Source of the DNA: Candidatus Cibiobacter qucibialis
Lineage (GTDB): Bacteria > Bacillota > Clostridia > Oscillospirales > Ruminococcaceae
DNA length: 28,594 bases
Assembly: GCA_004000625.1 (NCBI GenBank)
Contig: SAUS01000035.1
Location: 1-28,594, forward strand
Direction: 5' to 3'
Below the pieces are notes generated by a model. It ran no database searches and had not been told where the DNA came from. It saw only the letters and a program-made list of their open reading frames with translations. How positions within the stretch are numbered: the first letter of the stretch is position 1; each line of letters starts with the position of its first letter. Position numbers and translations under genes: made by a program. Of the stretch, positions 15,125 to 21,775 are shown piece by piece.

Positions 15125-15153
15125 AAAAATGTTTGTACGGAAAGGAAATCAAC

Positions 15154-15471
15154 ATGGAACATATGGCATGGAAAGGCCGCATCAAACCCGGTTGCAAGGC
15201 AGAATATCAGCGCCGCCACGCAGAGATCTGGCCGGAGAAGGTCAAGGTTTTGAAAGAGGCAGGCATCTGCAATTACAGCATTTTTTATTGCAAAGATGAA
15301 CTTTTTGGCTACTATGAATGCGAAAAAGGCGTTGCCTATGCTGAAAAAGTGCAGGCAGAAAGCCCCATTGTGGACCGCTGGAATGAGTATATGAAAGATA
15401 TTCTGGAGCTGGAAATGGACCCCGTGACCGGTGCCCAGCCCAAGCTGGAGCAGGTGTTCCGGCTGGATTAA
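15154..15471 (+). CDS. rhaM: L-rhamnose mutarotase
   Basis: The 105-residue protein matches RhaM in length (104 in E. coli) and motifs: EYQRRHAEIWPE at residues 17-28 with catalytic His22, CNYSIFY, LFGYYE, a W-x-x-YM near the centre and a C-terminal LEQVFRLD. It interconverts alpha and beta anomers of L-rhamnose in the cytoplasm, speeding entry into catabolism. I chose ATG 15154 with AAAGGAAAT at 15141-15149; a TTG seven codons upstream is less likely. It has its own promoter and terminator and diverges from the AraC regulator. RhaM is the clearest sign that rhamnose is released in this locus. No rhamnose isomerase, kinase or aldolase gene is in the window. Confidence 0.95.
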   Translation: MEHMAWKGRIKPGCKAEYQRRHAEIWPEKVKVLKEAGICNYSIFYCKDELFGYYECEKGVAYAEKVQAESPIVDRWNEYMKDILELEMDPVTGAQPKLEQVFRLD

Positions 15472-15488
15472 CAAACAAAGCAGAGAAG

Positions 15489-15530
15489 CGAGCCTTGCCA
15501 GAGAAAAAATGGTAAAGCTCGTTTTTTATT
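15489..15530 (+). terminator. Intrinsic terminator of rhaM
   Basis: CGAGCCTTGCCA (15489-15500) pairs with TGGTAAAGCTCG (15510-15521), with one mismatch and one wobble, followed by TTTTTTATTT. Confidence 0.85.
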
Positions 15531-15602
15531 TGCTTTATTGTTGTGCGGCAATCAAGTCCTGCGGTTTATCGGGCATCCTGTTCAAGGCCATACCACACAG
15601 GA

Positions 15603-15764
15603 TGGCTGATGCAAGACACACTGCGCAAAAAATGGGGCTTTGATGGTGTCGTTATTACGGATTATGCAACCACTCATGAACTGATAGCACATGGTGTTGC
15701 AGAAAACGATGCCGATGTCGGTATGGATATCGATATGCAAACATCCTACTATTGTCAGCGATGA
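15603..15764 (+). pseudogene. Fragment of a BglX-like GH3 beta-glycosidase
   Basis: About 50 codons encode a recognisable piece of the GH3 catalytic domain: WLMQDTLRKKWGFDGVVITD, with the catalytic Asp in ITDYAT, then ELIAHGVAENDAD and MDIDMQTSYY. This resembles BglX-type enzymes, which have about 750 residues. The N-terminal 250 or so residues and all of the C-terminal domain are absent, and a few residues before the MDIDM segment also seem deleted. The frame remains open from about 15543 but homology is not visible before about 15600. It is a decayed remnant and is not a piece of the intact GH3 gene at 18911-21283, whose corresponding motif reads SDYRSV. Confidence 0.75.
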
Positions 15765-15773
15765 TTTCTCACG

Positions 15774-15802
15774 TTGCAAAGGTACCCTTTATAAGGTATA
15801 AT
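15774..15802 (+). promoter_or_regulatory. Near-consensus promoter of the HipA-like kinase
   Basis: TTGCAA (15774-15779) and a perfect TATAAT (15797-15802) are spaced by 17 bases. The leader to the GTG start is only about 26 bases. Confidence 0.8.
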
Positions 15803-15834
15803 CTACTATGATAAGGTAAGGCAGGTGAGCAGAC

Positions 15835-16986
15835 GTGCGGTTTTTTTTGATGCAGCGTGACCATCAAGTTGCAGTTATTGAAATTGCCGAAAAGACCGGC
15901 GATATTATTGATGTAGTAGAGGTCCTTTCGGAGCAAAGAATCCCCCTCGGCGCAAGGCACATTGATGGTAGTTTTGACGTTCTCTCCCTGCGCAAATGGT
16001 GGGCTGGACGTGGTATCCCGGCAAGCCGTTCCGGGCTGGAACAGGCGCTGGAACATTTGCACGTTCCTTATGCTGAACTGCTCCTCGTCAAATGCAGCGG
16101 CCTAAGCCTTTCCGATCAATACTGGGTCACGCCCTGTGATGCCCTGCAAAACTGGCACGATGTAAACTTCTATGAGAACGACTTTTCAGAAGATGTAGGG
16201 CGGGCCTTGTTTGGTGAGGGTGTCTTATCTGCGCAGCCGGATTTGTGTTCCCCGTGCAATACCTCGGATGGCTTTTTGCAAAAGCGCTGGCGTATTGCCG
16301 ACGGAAAACGAATTCTGTTAAAAGCAGGATCCGGCATCTACCAACAAGAGCCGTATAATGAACTTGTGGCAACGGCACTGTATGAGGCCCTCGGTATGCC
16401 ACACGTTTCCTACTGGCTTGTAGAGCAGGGCGGACAGGTCATGTCTGCCTGTGAGTGCTTCACCGACGAGCATACGGAACTTGTTACGGCTGCCCAATTT
16501 ATGCGGTTACAGCCGCAGCAACAGGGTGTTTCTAACTGGCAGCACTTTAATAATTGTTGCAATGCAGGGGGGCTATCGGATGTACAAAAAGAAGTCTGCA
16601 ATATGCTGGCCGCCGATTATATCCTAGCCAACACAGACCGCCACCTTGGAAATTTCGGCTTTCTGCGGGATTCTGAAACGCTGGAATGGAAAGGCCTTGC
16701 CCCCATCTATGACAGCGGCACAAGCCTTTGGCAGATGACTCTCACACGCTCCATCAGTGCGGACGCAATGGTTCCGGCAAAGCCGTTTGAAACATCACAG
16801 CAATCCCAGCTAAAGCTGATTGCGCCCTATATAGACTTGCCGCTGGTTCGCCTTGATGGATTCTCTGGCAAGGCAAGGGACATCTTGGAGAATGCTGCCC
16901 AGTTTGATGATGGGCGGGCTGCGAAAATTACTGCCGCTATTGAGGGCAGAATCCAAATGCTTCGATTTAATAGGGCATTGAAGTAG
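15835..16986 (+). CDS. HipA-like protein kinase, solitary
   Basis: The 383-residue protein has a C-terminal HipA-type kinase fold. The catalytic loop reads LANTDRHLGNFG (Asp268, Asn273), and the metal-binding motif is IYDSGTSL (Asp293). The N-terminal part (about 1-130), with LSLSDQYWVTP and a following NFYENDFSEDVGRALFG, matches a clostridial HipA-like group often found in mobile or accessory regions. Such proteins phosphorylate serine or threonine on targets; the E. coli member inactivates glutamyl-tRNA synthetase. No HipB-like antitoxin gene lies beside it. The start is GTG 15835, with AGGTGA at 15823-15828; an ATG 15 bases inside is the alternative. It has its own strong promoter and is flanked by gene fragments on both sides, so it was probably acquired separately. 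Its target is unknown. Confidence 0.82.
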   Translation: MRFFLMQRDHQVAVIEIAEKTGDIIDVVEVLSEQRIPLGARHIDGSFDVLSLRKWWAGRGIPASRSGLEQALEHLHVPYAELLLVKCSGLSLSDQYWVTPCDALQNWHDVNFYENDFSEDVGRALFGEGVLSAQPDLCSPCNTSDGFLQKRWRIADGKRILLKAGSGIYQQEPYNELVATALYEALGMPHVSYWLVEQGGQVMSACECFTDEHTELVTAAQFMRLQPQQQGVSNWQHFNNCCNAGGLSDVQKEVCNMLAADYILANTDRHLGNFGFLRDSETLEWKGLAPIYDSGTSLWQMTLTRSISADAMVPAKPFETSQQSQLKLIAPYIDLPLVRLDGFSGKARDILENAAQFDDGRAAKITAAIEGRIQMLRFNRALK

Positions 16987-17489
16987 GTGTGTGCCAACTG
17001 GTGACAAATTGTCAGCAGTTGAAATAGGGTTATAAAAACAGCGTCCTCCCGGTCACATTCGGAGGATATTGTTTCCATAATCACCGTCCGCTATTTGAAA
17101 TTATCAACAGAAGGTAGGGGCGGTTTGATTTTTGGGGTAAGAGGATTTTTGCATAAATTTTAATCAACGCATTTACGTAAACACCTATTATAATAAGGGA
17201 AATCGCCCCTTTTTGTTTTCTCCTGTTTTTCTCTCCTACATCTCGCCGACGTGCCGAAAATGCCCATTTTTCTCTCTTTTTTCCCGAAAAATCAGCATTT
17301 TGAAATGGGTTCAAATTGCGATGTTTTGACGTTAAAAAGCATGCTTTTCTGACTTTTATCTACGTTTGACTGTCGAATTATCTTCCGATAACTTCTGCCT
17401 TTTACCGGCAAATACCGCTAATGGCGGCGTAGACAATAAAACTCGAGATGCGTTACAAAGAAAATGATTAAATGGTATTTCGTATCATT
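16987..17489. other. 503-base AT-rich intergenic region without a recognised gene
   Basis: The region lies between the HipA-like gene and the truncated ATPase gene. It has a weak hairpin at 17044-17066 and a small AAGGG/CCCTT stem near 17195-17211 before a T run. Short open frames here have no ribosome site or recognisable motif. It may be decayed sequence. Confidence 0.5.
17044..17076. terminator. Weak terminator candidate after the HipA-like gene
   Basis: TCCTCC (17044-17049) pairs with GGAGGA (17061-17066), followed by TATTGTTT. The stem is short and the T run is interrupted. Confidence 0.35.
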
Positions 17490-17849
17490 TTACAAAATGT
17501 CATTTTCGTCAAGGTACAGATAAGGGACTTCCCGGACAACAAATCCATGGATTGCAATAAAACCGAGATGGCGGACGTTCGGCTCTTTGATTGCTGCAAC
17601 TTGCTGCGCTTCATGATGAATCTCATTTAAAGTCATGGCTTGGCTATAATATTTCACTTCAAAGATATCATACCCATCGGAAAATTCCAAAGCTGCATCA
17701 AATCCGCCGTTTCTGCAATGAACGGGGTCGTAATAATAATAACTGCCAATGTTTCGCATGTTTTTGAGTTTCTCGTTGCGTACCTGTAGACTGAAATAGT
17801 CCCGGTAAATAGCCTCAAAACGCCGGGCCTTTGCCCCGCCGCCAACTCC
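17490..17849 (-). pseudogene. C-terminal remnant of a DUF234-type AAA ATPase with PD-(D/E)XK nuclease fold
   Basis: Reading on the minus strand from 17849, the frame runs GGAKARRFEAIYRDYF, then SYYYYDPVHCRNGGFDAALE, then YDIFEVKYY, and ends at 17490. This matches the C-terminal region of clostridial ATPases of the DUF234 class, in which Asp (in GGFDAA) and Glu-x-Lys (FEVK) form a nuclease-like site. The ATPase domain of roughly 300-350 residues is missing. An internal ATG at 17759 would give an 89-residue peptide but with no clear ribosome site. The break coincides with an AGTTAGG-type repeat at 17844-17855, suggesting loss through a rearrangement at that repeat. Confidence 0.6.
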
Positions 17850-17855
17850 TAACTT
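17844..17855 (-). repeat. AGTTAGGAG-type repeat copy at the end of the orphan gene
   Basis: The minus strand reads AAGTTAGGAGTT, overlapping the stop codon of the gene at 17854-18504 and touching the truncated ATPase fragment. Further copies are at 21300-21332 and 21752-21770. Confidence 0.55.
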
Positions 17856-18504
17856 AAATCTTCCCCTTCATCACTCTCTCCACCATGGCGCGCTGTGCGT
17901 GCTCGGCTTCCAGGTTGGCGGGATGCTTGGGGAAGGCGCGCATGACTTTCTGGTAAAGCTTCAAGCCCTGGTCGGTGGTGCACATGCTGGCAACATACAC
18001 CATATAATCCGGTACCTGGCCAAACACGCAGCGCTCGGTGTTTGGCACATCCCAGCGCTTTGACTGCTTTTCAATAAAGGCGGCGCGCATCGCGTCGGGG
18101 GTGGTGTACTGGGCCATTTCCTGTTCCCACTGGGGCCAGATTGGGTCCACCGAAAGGTCAATAATGGCCGGGCCGCCGTGGTCACCCTTGACCAGAGCAA
18201 AGGACTGGCACATGGGGGCAGAATCCGATATAAACACCCAGCCCACATACTGCACAGCCGGAATACCGTACACGTTCAGGGTGCGTACTACCTGTTCGGC
18301 ATTCTGGTAGGTATTGTTCATGCGGCCGTCAATGCAGTTCACAATCTCCCGCACATGGGCATCGCTGATGGTATCGGTAGTTTCGGTGGTAAACAGCTGT
18401 GCTTCGCGGTTGAGCGGGTACATGTTGGACGGTACCTTAATATCCTTGCCGTCGGTGCGGTCTACCATGCGGAATGTGTGATTTTCAAATGTATAAGAAG
18501 CCAT
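17854..18504 (-). CDS. Hypothetical protein, 216 residues
   Basis: I do not recognise this family. The protein is soluble, acidic-to-neutral and rich in aromatic residues, with no signal peptide or membrane segment. It opens with ASYTFENHTFRMVDRTDGKD and has a central GWVFISDSAPMCQSFALVKGD followed by HGGPAIIDLSVDPIWPQWEQ. I chose ATG 18504: minus-strand GGGGAAG lies just upstream and a good promoter at 18542-18570 leaves a sensible leader, whereas the longer frame to 18753 would run through that promoter and a strong inverted repeat. The promoter and the conserved-looking sequence suggest a real, expressed gene. It is downstream of, and on the same strand as, GH3, but separated by 406 bases, so it is probably independent. 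Confidence 0.7.
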   Translation of the reverse strand: MASYTFENHTFRMVDRTDGKDIKVPSNMYPLNREAQLFTTETTDTISDAHVREIVNCIDGRMNNTYQNAEQVVRTLNVYGIPAVQYVGWVFISDSAPMCQSFALVKGDHGGPAIIDLSVDPIWPQWEQEMAQYTTPDAMRAAFIEKQSKRWDVPNTERCVFGQVPDYMVYVASMCTTDQGLKLYQKVMRAFPKHPANLEAEHAQRAMVERVMKGKI

Positions 18505-18541
18505 GTTTCTTCCCCATTTCCTTATCTTTCGTTTATCCAAC

Positions 18542-18570
18542 AGTATACCAAAAACGGCCTGCTGATTCAA
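18542..18570 (-). promoter_or_regulatory. Promoter of the orphan gene at 17854-18504
   Basis: On the minus strand TTGAAT (18565-18570) and TATACT (18542-18547) are spaced by 17 bases, about 38 bases ahead of the chosen ATG. Confidence 0.7.
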
Positions 18571-18583
18571 TGCCGGGCAAACA

Positions 18584-18627
18584 GAATCCCCGCCGCCAGA
18601 GCACAGTAGCTTTGGCGGCGGGGATTC
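18584..18627. repeat. Perfect 15-bp inverted repeat
   Basis: GAATCCCCGCCGCCA (18584-18598) is mirrored by TGGCGGCGGGGATTC (18613-18627) around 14 bases. There is no T run on either side. It may be a palindromic intergenic repeat element. Confidence 0.7.
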
Positions 18628-18910
18628 CTGTATCAAAACCCACCCCTCAAAAAAGAAGAAGGAGACGGCAGATGAGGTACCCGCAGGGCGGGCAAGGAAG
18701 AAATGTGCGCGATGTGTTGCCAACCTAAAGCCCATATAAATTGGAATGGACATCAGGCTGATATTTTGTTCGACGATAGGACGATACGTCTGTGTGCGCC
18801 CCTACGGGAGGATACTCCCAAAATGACGTGCCGTGAAATGTTTTATAAAGAAAAAACGAACCATTCCGGCGCGGTCGGGTGAGCGCGCCCTACAGGGCAA
18901 AAACTCGTCT

Positions 18911-21283
18911 TTATTCTTCCACTACATCCCACTCCGCAAAATATTCCCGTGCTTCGGGCAAGATTTCGCGGGTGCAGGGCTGAATGTAGTCGGCGGTCAG
19001 AGGGAGGTCAGCGCTGTTGGGGCCAGCTGAGATGGTGAACCGCCCGGCTTCTAGGTGCCAGACACTGTATTCGTCCGGGAAAGCCATCTGGTTGAGATTG
19101 AACCAGAACCGCACGGTGCGGCGCTGGCCCTGCGGTACGGTAATGCGGGCAAAACCCAACAGTTCCAGTTCCGGCCGCACAATGGTGGCGATGGCATCGC
19201 GGCCATACAGCTGCACCACAGTCTCGCCGTCGCAGCTGCCGGTGTTATGCACCGTGACCAACGCTTCGGCAGTGCCATCGGGGTCCACGATCAGGTTCAA
19301 CGCCTCATACGCAAAGGTTGTGTAGGATAGGCCATAGCCAAAGGGGCGCAGCGGGCGGAAGTCCGACTGCCAGTAGCCGTCCGGGTTCAGGGAACCCGCC
19401 ACAAAGCTCTGGCCGGTGGTCCCGCGGTGTTCAGCCATGAACATCGGCTCATGGCCCGCGGTGCGGGGCAGCGGCAGTGGCAGGCAGCCTGCGGGGCTGT
19501 GGATACCGGCAATCAGGGCGGCCAGCTCAGTGCCGCCCCAGGTGCCGGGGGTGAATGCCTCCAGAATGGCGGCGGCGTTGGCGTAAATATGGGAGCTGGT
19601 CAGGGGACGGCCATCTGTATGGGTTACGATGGTACGCGGGTTTGCAGCCAGCACCACACGGGCCAGTTCTTCCTGCGCACCGGGCAGGTCCAGGCTGGCG
19701 GCATCGTTACCTTCGCCGGTGTCGCAGTGGCGGCCCCAGCCATTTTTTCCGCTCAGGCACAGGATCACGGCATCCGCGCTTTCAGCGGCCGCGAGGGCGG
19801 CGGCAAAGTCGGTCTGGGTGGGGTCGAGATAATCGCAGCCCTGGGTGTAGGTGCAGTTGGGGTAAAGCTCCTGCAGGGCTTCAAAAATCGTTTTGGCTTC
19901 GGGGCGGGATTTGTGAATCTCGCGGTCGGTGGCGGCAAGGTCGTACTTGCGCACTGGCTTGGCGGTGGATTTATCGCCCACGCCTGCCATGGCACTGGAA
20001 TCCTGCACCACCTGGAACATTTCCAGCATAGAGGGCTGGGTGTAGCCGCCGTACAGCAGGCGCAGGCTGCTGGCACCGGGTCCAATGACAGCCAGCTTGA
20101 TGCTGCGGTCGGTAAGGGGCAGGGTGTTGCCCTCATTTTTGGTCAGCACAATGCTTTCCCGCGTGGCGCGCTGCTCGGCAGCAGCGGTGGGGGCAAACGC
20201 AGCGGCGTGGTACTGCTGCCACTGGGGGTAAGGCTCATCAAAAAGGCCAAGTTCAAATTTGAGCGTCAGCACGCGAAGAACGGCGCGGTCCAGGTAGGAA
20301 ATATCCACCTTGCCTTCGGCAAAGGCGTGGGTCATGCCATCGGCATAGCCAAGGCGGTCGGGCAGCTCCATGTCCAAGCCCGCGGTCAGGCATTGCAGCG
20401 CGGCATCGGTGATATCATCCGCAGTGGCCAAGATATCGTCTAGCAGGCGTTGTACTGAGCGGTAGTCGCTGACTACCAAACCGTCAAAGCTTAGTTCGCT
20501 GCGTAAAAGGTCAGTCAGCAGCTTGCGGCTGGCGCAGACGGGGCGGCCCTCCCATTCGGAGTAGCTGTTCATCACGGTGCGGATGCCCGCCTTGCGGATG
20601 GCAGCCTCGAACGGTTTGGCGAACACCTCGCGCAGTTCGCGGGCATCGGCCTGGGTGCGGGTCAGGTTCAGTCCGCCCACAGTCTGGGAGTACCCCAAAA
20701 AGTGCTTGGCGGTGGCGGCCACGCCGGTGCTCAGGTCGTCGCCCTGCAGGCCCTGCACAAATGCGCAGCTCATAGCGGCACTCAAGGTCGGGTCGCCGCC
20801 ATATGTCTCATTCACGCGGCCCCAGCGCAGGTCCTTGGCAACGTCCAATACCGGCGATAATGCGTGCAGAATGCCCATGGCGCGCATCTGGGTGCGGATG
20901 GTATTGGCCATATCGCGCACAAGGGCGGTATCAAAGGTGGCGCCCAGGCCGATGGAGTTGGGGTAAAGCACGGTATGCGGGACTACCGGCCCACCCAGTG
21001 CTTCGCAATGGAAGAGCGCCGGAATGCGGTGGGGCGAATGCTCCATCACATACTGCTGCACATCCCGCAGGCGGGCAGCCAGTGCTTCGGGTTCTTCGCA
21101 GATATCCAGCAGGGCAATTTCGCCGATGCCGCCGGAAAGATCTTTGGCAGTCAGGTCGGTGTCCTCACTGACCAGCATGGTGCAGCCCAGCTGGCGGACT
21201 TTTTCTTCCAGCGAAAGTTCTTTCAGCAATGCCGCAGCCCGCTGGCGCGCCGCGGTGGAGATAAGGCGGTTGGAGATGTTCAT
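18911..21283 (-). CDS. Glycoside hydrolase family 3 protein, cytoplasmic beta-glycosidase
   Basis: The 790-residue enzyme has the full GH3 layout: a TIM barrel (about 1-330), an alpha/beta sandwich (about 370-640) and a C-terminal fibronectin-III-like domain (about 690-765). Visible motifs include RWGRVNETYGGDP (153-165), KHFLGY (193-198) and the nucleophile Asp273 in VVSDYRSV. It lacks a signal peptide, so it acts on imported saccharides. GH3 members of this layout are beta-glucosidases or beta-xylosidases; the sugar cannot be told from sequence. I chose ATG 21283, with AAAGGGG (21291-21297) ahead of it. An AGTTAGG repeat (21300-21332) and a decayed IS630 separate it from GH38, which is on the same strand upstream. 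The two may once have been one operon. Confidence 0.9.
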   Translation of the reverse strand: MNISNRLISTAARQRAAALLKELSLEEKVRQLGCTMLVSEDTDLTAKDLSGGIGEIALLDICEEPEALAARLRDVQQYVMEHSPHRIPALFHCEALGGPVVPHTVLYPNSIGLGATFDTALVRDMANTIRTQMRAMGILHALSPVLDVAKDLRWGRVNETYGGDPTLSAAMSCAFVQGLQGDDLSTGVAATAKHFLGYSQTVGGLNLTRTQADARELREVFAKPFEAAIRKAGIRTVMNSYSEWEGRPVCASRKLLTDLLRSELSFDGLVVSDYRSVQRLLDDILATADDITDAALQCLTAGLDMELPDRLGYADGMTHAFAEGKVDISYLDRAVLRVLTLKFELGLFDEPYPQWQQYHAAAFAPTAAAEQRATRESIVLTKNEGNTLPLTDRSIKLAVIGPGASSLRLLYGGYTQPSMLEMFQVVQDSSAMAGVGDKSTAKPVRKYDLAATDREIHKSRPEAKTIFEALQELYPNCTYTQGCDYLDPTQTDFAAALAAAESADAVILCLSGKNGWGRHCDTGEGNDAASLDLPGAQEELARVVLAANPRTIVTHTDGRPLTSSHIYANAAAILEAFTPGTWGGTELAALIAGIHSPAGCLPLPLPRTAGHEPMFMAEHRGTTGQSFVAGSLNPDGYWQSDFRPLRPFGYGLSYTTFAYEALNLIVDPDGTAEALVTVHNTGSCDGETVVQLYGRDAIATIVRPELELLGFARITVPQGQRRTVRFWFNLNQMAFPDEYSVWHLEAGRFTISAGPNSADLPLTADYIQPCTREILPEAREYFAEWDVVEE

Positions 21284-21299
21284 GGGCAAGCCCCTTTCT

Positions 21300-21332
21300 A
21301 GTTAGGAGTTAGGAAGTAGGAGTTAGGAGTTG
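21300..21332 (+). repeat. Degenerate tandem repeat of AGTTAGG units
   Basis: About four to five units of AGTTAGG(A) occur in succession directly upstream of the GH3 ribosome site. An inverted copy lies at 21752-21770 on the other side of the IS630 remnant, and another at 17844-17855. Confidence 0.7.
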
Positions 21333-21412
21333 AATAGGCAGAGCCTGATGATGGAGCCTGAAAATATCTATAAGGAATGGTCCATTTTCAGCTCTTATAG
21401 CAATTTTCAAAA

Positions 21413-21751
21413 TTAAAGCGCATATCCGCAGGAGCGGAACCAGCCGGAACAATCAGTGACAGTAACAGCGTGGAAAGCATTCTGAATCGCATTTGGAAGG
21501 GCATCCAGCGTCCTCGCCTTGAATTTACGAAGGAAAGCCTTCACCTTCGACCAAAGTTTTTCAAAAGATCACTTGCCTTGAATCCAGATATAAGGTCGTT
21601 CCAGTCTTTTCTCTTCTGCGCCACATCGGGGACGCTCCTGTTCGCGGGCATGAAGAGACTTTTTCTTCCGGCGGTATCCTGCTTTCTGAAGAAAACGCCA
21701 GACAGTATCAATGCTGACAGGCAAATCCAACATTTCAATGATTTCCAGACT
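21413..21751 (-). pseudogene. IS630-family transposase remnant, frameshifted and internally deleted
   Basis: On the minus strand the sequence first encodes SLEIIEMLDLPVSIDTVWRF, then LQKAGYRRKKKSLHAREQER, typical of the N-terminal part of an IS630 transposase. An extra C in a CCCC run near 21632 shifts the frame, after which it reads PDVAQKRKDWNDLISGFKAS. Near 21563-21570 the sequence jumps to FEKLWSKVKAFLRKF, then ARTLDALPNAIQNAF and CSGWFRSCGYAL, the normal C-terminus. The DDE catalytic core between is gone, and the first residues are also missing. It cannot transpose. It sits between GH38 and GH3 and is flanked by inverted AGTTAGG-type repeats. Confidence 0.8.
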
Positions 21752-21770
21752 CCTCCCTCCTAACTCCTAC
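21752..21770 (-). repeat. AGTTAGGAG-type repeat copy beside the IS630 remnant
   Basis: The minus strand reads GTAGGAGTTAGGAGGGAGG, opposite in orientation to the array at 21300-21332. It ends six bases from the GH38 stop codon. Confidence 0.6.
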
Positions 21771-21775
21771 TTTTA

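Larger units (their letters stand above)
18505..18910. other. 406-base intergenic region with several inverted repeats
   Basis: It contains the promoter of the orphan gene (18542-18570), a perfect 15-bp inverted repeat (18584-18627), a GGGAG/CTCCC stem (18806-18819) and a GGCGCG/CGCGCC stem (18868-18889). The last lies before a minus-strand T run (complement of 18851-18856) and could act as a loose terminator for GH3. No gene is recognised. Confidence 0.5.

Noticed and set aside
15835..16986. A HipBA toxin-antitoxin pair
   Set aside because: No helix-turn-helix gene lies upstream; only a GH3 fragment and a promoter are found there.
17081..17314. 77-codon minus-strand frame between the kinase and the truncated ATPase
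   Set aside because: Lys/Arg-rich then hydrophobic, no ribosome site and no recognised family; kept only as intergenic sequence.
18505..18753. 83-residue N-terminal extension of the orphan protein
   Set aside because: The extension would be coded through the gene's own promoter and a strong inverted repeat; ATG 18504 is far more plausible.
19427..20443. 338-codon plus-strand open frame across GH3
   Set aside because: Antisense to an intact GH3 gene; Gly-rich with no motif.
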